This document shows positions 24,049-37,849 of a stretch of DNA of 64,000 bases, piece after piece. The stretch is from Arctopsyche grandis (taxonomy: Eukaryota > Arthropoda > Insecta > Trichoptera > Hydropsychidae). Each line of letters opens with the position of its first letter. The stretch's first letter is position 1. Made by a program: the position numbers and the translations under genes. The stretch lies in NCBI RefSeq assembly GCF_051622035.1, contig NC_135355.1, forward strand, positions 25,275,986 to 25,339,985. Reading direction: 5' to 3'. The notes beneath the pieces are model-generated. The model saw only the letters and a program-made list of their open reading frames with translations, had not been told where the DNA came from and made no database searches.

Positions 24049-27000
24049 ATTTGAGAGCACGTTTTAGTTCTATGTACATACATAAAATAATTTGGCTAGT
24101 ACTCGTTGCGTGGAAACTTTCCCTTTTTCTTTAACCATTGATACTTTCTCTTTAATATTAAAAATGATATTTCCAAATTCTACTTGCTATGCATGAATAC
24201 TATACTGTATTATGTTAAAATTAACTAACAAGCGAATGCATTTTTGTGATTTTTATTATTATTGTTTAATTTATATTTTTTTTTCGTAATAATATTTCTT
24301 TTAACTTATTCCATACTTTAATTTAAGTGTTAAATTTTTTTTATTCTTTGTTAAATAGTTAAAAAGGTCAATATCAATAATTCATTTTACACTGCTGCCA
24401 AAATTTCAAAGACTTATAACAGAATATGCATATTCTGTTAACCAGTCCTCTTACTGTGACTGAACATTTCCTTCATATTTAACAAATCTATTATCAAATT
24501 TTTTTTAGACCAATTGGTTTAAAATACTTCTGAAAGTTGAAACCTAATTGAAGAAAAATGTGGCCCCTGTTTAGATACACTTAGTAAATGCAAATATAAG
24601 ATAAATTTAACAGTGGTAATGGGTTAACATTGTTAGTTAAGTATGCAAATGTGATTTTATCCCGCAATCGCCTTCAATTACTCACCGTTTTACTTTAAAA
24701 ATAGTTTAAGTCAAATTTTTTACTGCTAATCGAAGAATTACCTCATACGTGACGCGCGTAAGAAACTGTTTATAAAGAAAATTTAATATTATCAAATTCT
24801 TAGCTACCTGTTAAATGTTGTCAGTATTCATAGTTTAACTATCGATCACCGAATATTTGTACATTAATATTTTTACTACAATACATGAATTAACATCATA
24901 ATTATCGGCACAGATTTTACATTTTTGCATTTAATAGAATTAAGGAATGCGGTGAAAGATAAAAAAAAATTATATTTTCTTTAACTCGATATCATATTAA
25001 TATTGTAAAGGCAACAATGAAGTTCACATTTTTATGTATTAAACGTATTTTTAAGTACATATTGTTTTGTAATAAAGGAGATTTAAAAATAACATTTCTA
25101 TTTTTATTCAAAGGGAAACTGCGATGGAAAAAATAATAAACACATTCTGAACAACATTTTATTTGTTTCTACATTCAATTTAGATGTAGCAGTTATTATT
25201 ATTACATAAGTCATTTTTATAAATCCACATTCATGTAATTTATCAAATGTAACCAACACAAAAGTATAATATTATACCTTCAAAAATGAGTTTCCAAGTC
25301 AAAATGTGTGAAATTGTTAAATCACGAACACAATTTCGAATTTGCATAACATCACATGACATGAATCTACAACCTATGTATGTACTTACATACATATGTA
25401 TTTCGAATACAATCAGTGAATAAATAATGATAAAAAAATATCGTCAGTCATGAAAACGTTAAAAAATGAATGAATCAAGTAATGACAGTATTTAAGCATA
25501 TAAAAAATGTATATATGCCGAGGATGAACATTAGATGGACAGTGAACACCTCATAGAATGTAATAAAATCGTACAAAAACAATAAAAATAAATTATTTTG
25601 TAATTTCTTGACACTAGCCTGCAAAACACGTAAATCCAATACCAATAATTTCGTTCGGGAAAAAATGGAATCCGTTTTATTGCGCTTTTTTTGAGTTATG
25701 GTACGTAGAGGTGGATTTAGAACGCCATTTTGAATTCAATAGCAATGGAACAGTGCTCCATTATGAAATGGATTGAAAAATTGCGAACCACGGGTAACAC
25801 AATGAAGAAAAAATCACCAGGCGCTCCACAAATGGCCAAGATAGAAAACTGCATCAGGAAAGATGGACATCACCTTTCTGACGCAATTTTTGCATATGGA
25901 TATGCCATAAATGGCATATCCCCTCAAACGTGTTACAAGCATTTTACAAGTGATGATCTATTGAAAGTAAATATAAATTGTTTGTAAACATGGTGTACAA
26001 CAAAAATCATTTTTTATGGCACTATAAAAAGTAACATTTCAAACTGACGCAACCAAAGATTTTACAAAATTGCAGTTAAACCGGCAGGTACTTGTAGGTT
26101 ATACGGGTGCATCTGAGCATCGAGCATACACACGTATATGAATGATAGTACGTAACCTGAGATTCTTGTCGAGCCTATCAAACCCAACCGAACTCGAGGG
26201 AAAGTTTTAGCCATTCCAAAGTGAACCATCTTCAGGTGTGCATGCGCAAAATATAGGAAGATTATGGGGTCTGCGACTTAATTAAAACCGTTTAAAACTT
26301 TACTCGGTGCTCGGATGTGCCCGTATGACCATTAAGTGCCATCCAATATGTTTGTAATCGAAACAATGAGATTTCCTAGCATGTACATGTAATTTAAAAG
26401 TAAATTTCCCAGTCTAAAACGATAGAAACACCGCTAAACTTCCTATTACTTAATGAGCTTAAATAAACAATTAAGTCGACACTTCGGTTGAGTGACCTTT
26501 TTTCCGTGTGAACTGTTTGGTTATGTTTTAAGTGACAGTAACCATATTTAAAATATTAGTACATACATATATTAAAAAACATGCGTAAGTCACATTCGAG
26601 CGAAATTCACAAGTATGTATTATACAATTCATTAATATATAATGAAAGTTACGTCACATTTATTTAAAGATTAGCAACACCTACAAATATACTTGTTTAA
26701 CATCAAAAACTATAATAAACCTCTGCGAATAATCTAAGAATAAAATTTCCTCATTCGACAAGTTTGTTACAGCAGTGATACGAATCATTACTTACATTCA
26801 TTTTTAATACGTACATGTTGTGGACTTTCCATGAGAATTCCTTAGTGTTATTATACATAGATAGGTTAAATCTAGCTCAGTTATCATAAATTTAGTCTAC
26901 TAGTCCTCACTCACCGCACCATGAAAATGGTCACATTCAAGAGGAAAAGAGTAGCTATACTTAGTTTTTACACTTCACTGTCAAAGTTGATAAAAGTTTA

Positions 27001-27524
27001 GTAAATCAGAAACTGATCGAACACAGAATGTATTGCACTCTAGTTTCTTCGGTTACGATGGCGTTAGTTTTTAAAACTTTCAAACGTTGGTCAAATATGA
27101 TTGGTTCTGTTCTGATGAATCGAAAAGAAAAATTATAAAAAATCATATTCCTTACAACTTTAAAAAGGATTAACATTGATATAATCTCTGGTGAAATAAG
27201 GTTAGTTGATAAACAGAAGTTGATGAGAAAATAGGAATAATGAAGACGTCTATGCTTGTAAATTTGACTTTAATTTCGTAAATCATTACTGTGTATTAAA
27301 AATGCAACTTGACTAGATATTAAGTGATATTTTTTAATCGCAAAAGCAGACGTTCAACCGATTTTGAACAGGATCAAATAAAAAAATATAAAAAAAGTTT
27401 TAACATCGATAACAATAAGTAACAGGGCGAATTTTTAAGTTAACATAATAAAAATTAAATAAATAAAGGTTGAATTTCTGACCAGCAGATCAAGACTAGA
27501 ACCATTTATTTACACTTAGGTTGT
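24049..27524. other. Intergenic AT-rich DNA between TMEM33 and TMEM131
   Basis: No conserved gene is seen in these 3.5 kb. It contains a possible transposase scrap near 25684-25960, where a frame reads SIMKWIEKLRTTGNTMKKKSPGAPQ, recalling the helix-turn-helix DUF4817 domain. It also contains an inverted-repeat element at about 26085-26345. The two genes converge (TMEM33 plus, TMEM131 minus). Confidence 0.6.
26085..26345. mobile_element. MITE-like element with roughly 40 bp inverted repeats
   Basis: GGTTATACGGGTGCATCTGA at 26098 pairs with TCGGATGTGCCCGTATGACC ending at 26331, and the similarity continues outward through TACTTGTA/CACTTAAT. The same left end (GGTTATATGGGCGCAACCGAG) recurs near 36538. 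The exact ends are uncertain. Confidence 0.5.
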
Positions 27525-30500
27525 TTATTGATAGTGATTAGTGTGACCATGACCGTTGAGATCTTGATTATTCCCGTCGTAATTTTGTTGATTTGTCCAC
27601 ATATCCATCGACGAACCGCTCGACCAAATAGAACTCAACGAGCGATACGGATCAAACGAACACGTCTGAAAAATATGTCAAAATTTAAATACCTCAAAAC
27701 AAGCAATATACAATTGATACAATATGCATTTACCTGTTGTGGTGACATCTGAGGTGGTTGAGAATACTGGGGCAAATTGTAAGTGCATGGTTGATTTGGT
27801 GTTACACTCGCCTGGGCGTGAGTAGATATGTTTGCAGTGTTTGAACTGTTTCCAGTGTTATTATAGCCCCAAAGCCATTCAGCAGCACCACAATCACTAG
27901 ACGATACTAAATAGAAAGAATTATATGAAATAATTTCAAATTGATAATGTGATAATCGTACATATTTGACTGATCCTACTTGTGCTTCCGGAATTTGTAG
28001 ATTGGATTTGTGTATTCGATGTGGTTAAAACTTGATTGTTCTGAGCGGCAGTAGTAGTAGTCACCGCTGAATTTAGCGTTGAAGGATTCCATAGGTTTTG
28101 TGGCGTACCCCATCCAATCTTGTTATCTAAAAGTGTATATTGTTTATAAATATTACAAGTAATATTTCCCATTTGGGACACTGTAAAAACAACTACAAAC
28201 CGTTATAAATATTCCGAGAGCTATTATATTCGACATCAAACATATTATCGCTGTTTACATTTGTCATGCTGTTCATATGGCCCATGGTGTTTATGGGATC
28301 AGTTCCGTGTTCCCAAGGATTTATTTGTGGATCGTATGGTTCCATAGGTGAAATTTGCTGATTGTTCGAGTTCATTAATGACATACTATTGGTCGTTGCC
28401 AGGTCTAAAAGGTCACCACCAGAAGAAAGATCCAACATATTGCATCCCATGACTGGAGATAATCGTATTCCGTAATTATTGTGATGACTGCCAGTTTCGT
28501 AAGAATTTAAATTCAATGAATCCGAAGGTAAATTGACATTACTTTCAGTTTGGTTTTGATTAATGTTTTGCAACATTGGAGAACCAGGAATGGCGAACTG
28601 CATTCTGGGAATATTACTGCTGTTTCCGACAGTGTTAATAGATGAACCGATGGAGCCATAGTTCATTTGAGTATTATTTCCATGATTGGCGACATTCAAG
28701 TTGCTCTTGTTAAAGTCAGTACCGTAATACATAGTTGAATTGAGAAAATAGCTATCGTTGTTATTTGCGGAAGTATCGTCAGATACATTTTGAGAATGGG
28801 GATTAATCTGTTGCATATTAGGTACATATTGTGTAGGCTGATTTTCAGGAATCGATTCTGACCAAGTTTGTTTTTTGGAATAATAATTCGAACCAATGGG
28901 TCCGAGATCTGACGTTGATTTTGACTGTGATTCTGCTTTTTTTGAATCTTCGTTTGAATATTTACTGACATTTTGAGTTTGCACACTACTGCCATGAACG
29001 TTTGATTTTTGTTCAGACTTTCTAGAATCCTGGTTGTCTTTGGGATGGCTTATGAAATTATTTGTATAAGAGTTATCTGAACGAGCAACAACATCACTAA
29101 AGGAAGCTCGATTTTCCCAAACGGTAGGTATGGCTGGAGGCGTACTAGGTGAGCTTCTTGCTATACTAAATGAGCTTGTAGTATGAAGACTATTGTTATT
29201 GTCAGATTTTGATATGAAAGCAAAGCTTTTATCCAAAGAGCGTTTCTTGGATAACGGTTGCCTATCTCTTTTCTGGTTTGTTTTAGATGTTTCTTTCTTA
29301 TTTTGCTTTGTAGGATTTGTGTTTTCCAATGAACTATTGGTAGAATTTTTGTTCTGATCAATGGGTTTTTGTTTTTCAACATCAGAATGTACTTTGGAAT
29401 TATTCGAATTATTAGTGTTCTCTCTGTTCTTAGTCCATCTTTGGTTAGTTTCGCTTTGTGTAGAATTATGATTAGTTTGGGATTTGTGATCGTATTCCTC
29501 ATCTTCTCCATCCCCCTCATAGTTGTCTTTGCATTGAGAAGCGCATTTAGCTTTTTTGATACTGGCAACGTTTCCCCCCTTTTTAGATGTATTACATGCA
29601 ATACTTTTAATCGACGATGACGATGTTGAATTATCGTTTTCTTTGTCAGCGTCATCGTTATTAGAGCTCTCTGTGGTGGTAGACGATGTATCTTCTTCAC
29701 AGCTGTGAGATTGGGGCGACACACATTTTAGTTTAGAATGTTTTTTATTATTATTATTATAATGACTCTGTTGACTGTTTATATCAATATTATCATTACT
29801 GCCACTGAACATTGTTGTTAACTTTTTAGGTACATCCGGTAGCTTGTGTTTATCAATAGTTGCGTCTTGCAATGTTGGTTTGAGCGTTTCACTAGGATCA
29901 CATAAACTACCTTGTGATGGATATTTTGTGGGTGTTTTTAACACATTTACTATGGGATTCCGCGTAAAATTCTTCCAAGAATTATTGACCGGTTCTTTTA
30001 CAGATTTTTTCTCTTTAGCATGTAAATCATGATCTACATTCAATTCATGCGATGCTGTGTCTGAAGCATTTGAATTTCTTTTGCCTAGTTTTTTTCTATT
30101 TCTGATAGTTGTAGTTTGACTGACATCCTCATACTTTTGAATTTGAACAGTATCAGTCTTTGGGCTTTCATTCATGAAAACATTTTCTGTATAATTCCAA
30201 TTAGAAACTTTATAATTTGTAGTACTTTGGATGGTTTCTTTTGGTTTATTTTCGCAACATGTTACCCAAGTGTCCGATTTTTTACTCAATCCCATTTGTC
30301 CAATGGCTCGTAAGTCAAATGGTGCATGTACATTATTAGGATCTCTGACATAAAAAGCTGACATCAATGTCAAAATTTTATATGACTCATAGCATCCAGC
30401 AAACAGAACACAAAAACCAATAGCGATAAGAAGGGAAGAAGTCAAATTATGTAAACTCATTTCCCATGTCGGTCGTCTTAAAATAGAAGCGCATTTCGAT

Positions 30501-33500
30501 GCCAATGACACAGGTATGGAAGAAACAAGAGTATAATTAACAAAATCATTCAACGATGTTTCTAATACAAGCAATCGTTGAACTTTTGTAAGCGTGAAAT
30601 CAGGAGTGAATGCTATATCCACTTTGTGAGTTCCATTGGGTAACAACTCAAATGGTTCACAATTTAGAACTCTGAATCCATACCCCTCACATTCAATGCT
30701 ATTTATAAAAAAGCGTGTTATTTTAACAGGAATAACTCCAGTATTTCTAGCGACGAAGGTTCGCTTTACTGTAAAATTAGGTGGAGTAGTAACTTTTTTA
30801 TTTTTATCCCTGTCACAATCTTTTAAGTGTTTTTCAGTTATATCAAACAGCAAAGGAGTTGTTGAACCTGGTTTTCTGTTACCAAATTTCAAACTTGCAA
30901 CCACTCCCTCTCCGGTCAATCTGAATGCTTCAATTATGGTTAGATTATTTCTGAAACAACAAGATAATTAGACAAGTTATTCGACTTTGAAATTTAGTTT
31001 TAATTATAAAAATGTACTATATTTGAATTACCTAATATATAAAACTGTTGATATTTTTTTTGAAAAATTTGTTAAAAACGCAACCGTTACGTTTTTCTCG
31101 CTGCCTGGAGGCAACATGAACACACGAGAATCAGGATGAGGCATTAGATATGACGGTAACCAATAAAAATCATTAAAGTGCCAAGATTTTGTATTGTAAC
31201 GTTTATCGTTGCATTTTTCTTTTATTCTACTATTTTCAGAGCAAACATTTTTACTCGATTCAGAAATAGTAAGATCAGGGAAATAGAAGGCTTTATCTGA
31301 TGATGCCTCACACCATTCATTATTAGGGCATTCAGTAAGTTTTAATCTGAAATTCCATATTATATAATAAAATTTACACACACAGAGATGGAAAATGGTA
31401 CTGAAAAAAGGAATTTGCAAAAAAATCTCACCTATCAGGCATATTTTTAATGCTATCAGTATCAGGTAGCATCCAATCAAACAGGAGTTGCACAACCAAA
31501 GGACGCGTAAGTGAAGGATTGCTTAGTTTAAAATGGAAATATGAAGGTCGACCGACTTGACCCAAAGGAGCCAACAATACAGTTGTTCCCTTATATAATT
31601 TTGGCCAAATAAAAGGTACGCTAGTTGTTAACATGTGATTCCGTACCTAGAGATAAAATCGTACATTAGAATCTACTTTTAACAAACTTTAATTTTAGAA
31701 AACTTTTTAGTATTACTTGAGTGGTATCCAGTCTAATAGACATATTTGTATAAGTTGACAAAGATGTGAGATTCATGTATAGACTATAGCGTGAATTGAG
31801 TACACGCACATCCAAATCCAAAGTATCAATGGGGAGTGTTATCCTAGAAAGCCACTGTTGACCAACTGTAATAAGTGAATGATTGCACGTTACAATGATT
31901 GCTTTTGGCAAATGCAATAATGACAAATTTTGATGGTATTTGAAAACCTGTTGAATTTAAATCTAGTCCAGTGTAACACCTTCCGTCGCATAATAAATAG
32001 GGGTCGTAATGTAACCAACCGATTTTGCTCAATGCTGAAGCAAAAATAGTAGAAGATGCTATTTCTGATACGTCTTTGACACCGACATCGTGAGACTTTT
32101 TGTAAAATAGTCGCCGGTCATACGGAACAGCTTCTACTGAAACCACATCCATATCAACAGGAAATGTGGATTTGATTTGTAATTGAAAAGCACAAAGAGT
32201 GCCCTATAAAAAATATACATAAATTAACAATATAATACTGAAAGTTATGTAAAATACAAAATGAAGAATCAATGTATACACTTACAGGAAAGCAATCTTC
32301 AAAAGTCGACGGTTCTGGCTGTGAAAGCCGACCGCCATTGGCTGCTGTTAATGCCACGGGCACAATCAGCCGTTCGTGCACCGTGGCTACCCAAAATTCT
32401 CCTCGTAATGAGGCTGCACTGGCCGGTGCCACAACCGATACCACCAAAACTGCACACCATTTGGCTGGAATGCATGTCTACAACAATTTCACGATTAAAA
32501 TTAACTAATTCACAATAAATAATATTTTATGCAAATGAATTATACAAAAGAAAGTAAACATACACATGCGGTTACATTGGATGCAGACCCAGCTCCTAAT
32601 TCGAGAGTGGTGGGTGGTTGGGCTGAACAGCCAAGCAACTGTACCGCTGTTCCCGGCAAATCAGCTCCGCTACCACGGACACAAACAGGTACCGGATTAG
32701 AATTACGCAATATGAGTGTAGCACGAGTGGTGCTTGACACACCAACCAAACCCAGATCTAAAATTCCTTTGTTAGACGGTCTGGGAGGTATGGACATCAA
32801 CTACAATTCATAAAAGGAGTAAGAGTCAGTAAACTGAGGTATATATTTATAACAAAAAATGAAAATTTATACACTCACAATTTCTAATTTACCATTGTAA
32901 ATATAAACAGGAATAACTTGAGATGAAATATTTGTTACAAGAGTTATTTTTGATTCGAATTTTAAAGATTTTGTCCAGGACTTTAATTGTATTCGAAATC
33001 CGTGTTGAATTGTGTTCACTTTAAAATCCTGAGGATAAAAAGCGGTTATCTAAAAAAAAAATAGTAACTCGTTGAAATCAAATCAAAATTGGCAATAAAT
33101 TGTAAAAATATATATTTTTAATTACCTCAAAATATTTATCAATTCCCTTTCCAAGTATTAACTCAGTTGCATAAACTCCAACTTTGAAAATGTTTTTCAA
33201 AAGAACTTGTCTTACAACGGTTATACCCGATTCAGATGACAAATATCTAATAAGAAACATATGCAAACAGAAATGTAAAAAACAAATTAAAATTCAATTA
33301 AACCTTCAAAGAAATACGCATCGGTTCAAAAGCAAAAATACCTTGTGACTGATTCATCGTTCATGACTAGTCCTCCATTCAAAGGTTCTGATGAATACGG
33401 AATTTCAATCTTTTGATCATTTTTCGTAGCAATAACTATTTTACCACAACACTGACCCGAATCAAATGCTTGTTTCCCTACAGTAAGAAAAATGTAAACT

Positions 33501-35700
33501 ATTCAATACCAGAAATCAAATTAAACAGAGAAATGCAACAACCATCTAAACAAAAACTTACAATGAAGAGTCAAAGTTGCAACATGTATATCTGACGGTG
33601 AAAATGGTGGAAGAAGAGTCCGTGCATTTGTGAGAACACGTAATCCACCCCCAGACACACCGTCAACATTATCTACTGTAATTGATGAAATTCGAACCGG
33701 TTTTGGAGAACTATTTCCCATAAACAATCGCACCTAAAATTCAAATTCATTTTCAATGTGTAAAAAAAACAACAACCAAATAATATAATAATGAAAATTA
33801 AAAAAATAAATGAAACCTTTTTTGGAGGATCTCTTGTGCCACCCAGGCCAAAGTCGAAAAACTGTGGCACTGCATACGGTCCAGATTCAGAAGCCGTGAT
33901 TACTTCTACAGCAACGACTAATACCGATGACAACATAGATGCTGTTCCATGTAACTTAATTCTACAAGGAAAATTAAATCGTATTTGAATCAAATAACAA
34001 AGGCAACAAATTAATTGGTTAGTTTATAATTCCAAAAGTGGTTAGTAAAAAAATAAAAAATTTATCAGTAATTAATTATAAACTTGATCAGTAGAATATA
34101 ATTAACGATCAGTAAATTATTAATTTTTGTTCAGTAAATAATTATTTTTTTATCAGTAAATAAATCCTTTTTGATCAGTACTTTATTTAAATACTGATCA
34201 AAGGATTTTTTATCAGTGAAATTATAATTTTTGACAGTTGGATGATAGCGCATATATATATAGCATTCCCAGTCTCCTCATGGTCCACACACCGTAATAT
34301 CCTTCCAAACACATTGTAATATCTTTTTTTTAAGTTTTATTTCATCATTATTTTCACAAAAAAAAAAACATCGTATCAGCATTATTTATCATTTTAGTCT
34401 AATAACTGATCATTTAGTTTATTAACTGAGTATATGACAACTGATCACAGCGTACTGATCATTTAGAATACTAACTGATAATTTCGAAATATTTACTGAC
34501 AATTTAGTTATTTTTGTTGATAAAAGCTGAATAAATTACTGATCAATTAAATACACGCCAATAACAAATAATAATTTGTCAATAATGAATAATTACCGGA
34601 CATATGCTGTCTGATGATGAGGAGATTCTTTATCACGAATGGGCAACTGATGCGGTACAATCGGCGGTACAGGTGGTGGATTATAATGCACAGTAATAAT
34701 TGGACGTGTCGTATGCGGTGGAAGTAGCCACAAAGTCTGCGGCCCTTCGAGTCCACCACCAGGTAGTTCCAAGAGTACATTTCCACCCGACGAATACAAT
34801 TCCGTAACCTGCACAAAAATCGAAACGAACCACATGAATATTAACTCAGCGTCGACAGTCTATCACCACGTTATATAAAATACCTGAATAGGATAATCGT
34901 GTGGATTATGCATGTAAATGAGCGATGAATATGAAGCATTATGTGGCAAATATATCATCATCATCGGTTGTATTCGGTAAGAGCTCGGTGTACTTGTACC
35001 GGACATCTTTAAAGAGTGAATCGACAATATAATTTACATAGTTAAATCGACTGGAAAGTTAGGAAGAGGATAATGAAATTTACCAAGTATTTGTGAATGC
35101 CTTCGGAAGTATGTATAAACAAACACGTATCCACCGGACCTTCCATCCTACCGAGAAATACAACATTGAAGGATGTGTTACCATTCGGAGGAATGACCTA
35201 GTATCACAAATAACAAAATTAGTGCCTCAGAATGGGAGCTTTAAAATGTTAGCGCGAATACGAAATATAAATAAAAAAAAACGTACAAAACATAAAACAA
35301 ACCTTGTCTTCGAAGAACGAGCTGTGAAAATGCGTCGTGTGACCAGATATAGATGTTAGATGCACGGTGCGATTTAACTTATTCGTAATCACCACTCGTT
35401 CAATATGAGGCATTCCCAAAGGTCGTGCACCGAACGTTAACTTCGACGGAGAAAAATTCAGCGCATACGTTTCACTTCCGGACACCACGACATGTGAGTT
35501 TATATAATCGCCGCCGCTCACATCTCCCAACGGCTGTGAAAAATTCAATCACCATTAAGATGCATGAATAAATCGACCAACGTTACACCGACCGAATAAT
35601 TTGATACCTGGTAGCTGACTATGGACATCCCATCCAGCAATGAATCTTCTATTCCAACTGAAAATACAATAAAAAGCACTATGAATCTTCCGAGATGCAT
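27525..35700 (-). CDS. TMEM131: TMEM131, single-pass membrane protein of the secretory pathway
   Basis: Twenty exons join in phase: 35608-35700, 35303-35533, 35084-35197, 34884-35006, 34597-34808, 33817-33961, 33562-33733, 33342-33477, 33126-33246, 32879-33049, 32564-32800, 32286-32477, 31948-32203, 31717-31865, 31432-31646, 31032-31346, 28201-30950, 27980-28126, 27734-27906 and 27525-27665. Product 2030 aa (human about 1880). Family landmarks: LTFGARPLGMPHIERVVI, PPNGNTSFNVVFLGR, VTELYSSGGNVLLELP, the block ECEGYGFRVLNCEPFELL, one membrane segment (SSLLIAIGFCVLFAGCY, about residue 1130-1150) and a cytosolic Ser/Asn-rich tail ending SLSSIWSS plus about 30 residues. In this family the luminal ASH/PapD-like repeats bind procollagen, and the tail contacts TRAPP for ER-to-Golgi export. 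The tail is encoded mostly by one 2750 nt exon. The first codons (MHLGRFIVLFIVFS) are signal-peptide-like but coincide with a polypyrimidine tract; see the candidate exon at 44833. Confidence 0.94.
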
Positions 35701-36130
35701 CTCCTAATACTTACGTAAACAATCAATTTCTGTATTAACTTTTTTACTGTGATAACCTCTACGTGTTCATACGCTTTGAATGATAAGATAACTTGCCTTT
35801 AACAAAGGTGTAAAAGGTGATTTAAAACAATACAAAATAAATACTATAGTTATTGCATCAATCACACTTCGATCATATTACAGTTAATAATGTTTTGATA
35901 CAGTACAGATAGAAATATAATTTGACAGATATCATTTGATTGATAAATTTCTTAACCAAAGCAAAATCTAGTATGAATGTATGTTAACTGAAAGAAATAT
36001 TCAATAAATAACATCGAAATGAAATAAAGGTCAAATTAAGTCAGTTATAGATCAAATGTAAGATTATCGCATCACTCAAACTCACCATGCGGTTGTAATA
36101 TTTAAATAAATAAAATGTAATAAAAATGAC

Positions 36131-36383
36131 GGTAAACGGACTACTAGTCATATGTGAACCAGTCACAGGACAACCGGTCGCTGTAGATCGGTCACATGTG
36201 ATCACCCGTCACACTAAAACTGGTCACACCCTAAAATCGATCACGAGAAAACTGGTTGACAGATTTTAGGGTGTGACCAGTTTCTCGTGACCAGTTTTAG
36301 TGTGACGGGTGATGACGTGTGACCGATCTAGAGCGACCGGTTGTCCTGTGACCGATTCACATTTGACTAGTAATAACCGAACC
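36131..36383. mobile_element. Foldback element, 253 bp, with 9 bp target duplication
   Basis: The whole element is one long imperfect palindrome: the left half (ACTAGTCATATGTGAACCAG ... CACTAAAACTGGTCACACCC) is mirrored by the right half. The flanks AAAAATGAC at 36122-36130 and 36384-36392 are identical. A longer relative lies at 57738-58244. A 9 bp duplication with foldback ends suggests a Mutator/Foldback-type relationship, which is inference. Confidence 0.8.
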
Positions 36384-36409
36384 AAAAATGACTTGTTTAT
36401 TGATAAAAA

Positions 36410-36536
36410 CTGAGGGGTCACAGGTTCGATCCCAGACCGGGTGTTGCTGGCCAGACGTTGGATATATGTGACTTCAGGTTGATCGTTTCCTATCAAAGTT
36501 TGCCAATTTATCTGATTTCATTGTTGGGTACTTATT
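36410..36536 (+). mobile_element. tRNA-derived SINE fragment
   Basis: A pol III B-box-like GGTTCGATCC at 36422 is followed by a body that shares GATCGTTTCCTATCAAAGTT and TTTGCCAATTTATCTGATTT with the copy at 38230-38425. The A-box part is missing, so the copy is 5' truncated. Confidence 0.6.
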
Positions 36537-37088
36537 GGTTATATGGGCGCAACCGAGTATTCAGTATACACACACACTGACAGAAACAAATACAGTTTTA
36601 ATAAAGTGACAGTACGCAACCAGTGAAATGACATCGAACAATCGCATCACTTTCAATTGTTCGATGTTTTCGATTTTTTTTAATTACATGAAGCTATACA
36701 CAAGTTTTTTTGGTTTTATTATTTGATTTCAACTATTTAACATGTTTTACGATTAAAAAAGATTATTTATATTTTTAAATTAAGGCGAGATACGAATTTT
36801 AAAAAAACATGCAAAATAGGGCATTTTTCTTATGTGTTTCAAATGTCTCTAGCTAAAATAATATTACAGTATATATTTTTCTATGAATTAAAATACATAG
36901 GCAATGGACATGACAACAATAAATAGTAATATAATAATTACTAGACAATCGTCTTGCTTCTATGATGGGATGGTACCTGCCGGCTGGGACAATACGACTT
37001 TTTTAGTATGTCGTCCGAAATTTCTGCAAACCATACATTTTCAACAGTTTTTTTAACTCATAATTTGCCCCAGGGTGTTGTTTTTATT

Positions 37089-37150
37089 CCCTTTGCTTTA
37101 TAATAGCCTGTAAATATTCGATAGGTTGTAAGTCGGGACTATTGTCTGGT
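37089..37150 (-). mobile_element. Tc1/mariner transposase relic
   Basis: The minus-strand frame reads PDNSPDLQPIEYLQAIIKQR, matching the SPDLNPIE block around the third catalytic acidic residue of Tc1-type transposases. Neighbouring sequence is decayed. Confidence 0.6.
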
Positions 37151-37225
37151 CTATAATATGGTTTTCAAAGCAATTGCAATTTTTAGCATTCTTTGGGGTG
37201 TAAAAACTGTTAAAGTGGTCAGTAG

Positions 37226-37376
37226 CAGTGAGAATTCAGTGGCGGGGCTGCAGAGATGAATCGGTCTGTAGTGGCTTGTTGACTACACCGGTGACCGAAT
37301 TCAAACGAAAATACCATGCATTTATACTATACTGGGAGGGCTGCAGCCCGCAGCCTGTAAGGACAAGCCGCCACTG
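37226..37376. mobile_element. hAT MITE, 151 bp
   Basis: Starts CAGTG and ends CCGCCACTG. Flanked by identical 8 bp GTCAGTAG at 37218-37225 and 37377-37384. The left end carries a second CAGTGGCGG eleven bases inward, pairing better with the right end; this looks like a short terminal duplication. Confidence 0.75.
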
Positions 37377-37849
37377 GTCAGTAGCCTTTTTTACGAATAG
37401 ACAAATTTTAACTTAATGTTTTTGCTTGTTTAAAATATGGAGAAAAAAGCAATTTCACATATTAAAGATAATTATTAACTCCGATTCTTGGCGAGCCTAA
37501 CAAATTCATGTAATAAAATATCAAAGGTAGCTAAACTTTTAGGCATTGCAAGCGACTCGCTTACTGCTATTGGTAATTAAATTTAAATAAATTATATAAA
37601 TTACAGTAATTAATTATACTCTCACAAATTATGAAATCGAACATTAAAATAGCATGTAACTCGATTTGAAGACTTGATATTTTATTATTGTGTCAAGTAT
37701 ACTTCAAGTATGTACGTAAGTGCATGTCTCCCAAGTCTCACAATGTGATTGTTTAGGATTATCGACATCTTGGCTACAAATATGAATTATGAGTATAATA
37801 TAATAGAGTTGATTTTATGTTGTATTATACAACAAATATTTCTAATGAT

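Noticed and set aside
25730-25987. Possible DUF4817-type gene
   Set aside because: Only about 40 residues resemble the domain, no exon partners are found, and the surroundings are noncoding; treated as a scrap.
28696-29724. Minus-strand open frames of 99 and 187 codons
   Set aside because: They are shifted-frame shadows of the large TMEM131 exon 28201-30950.
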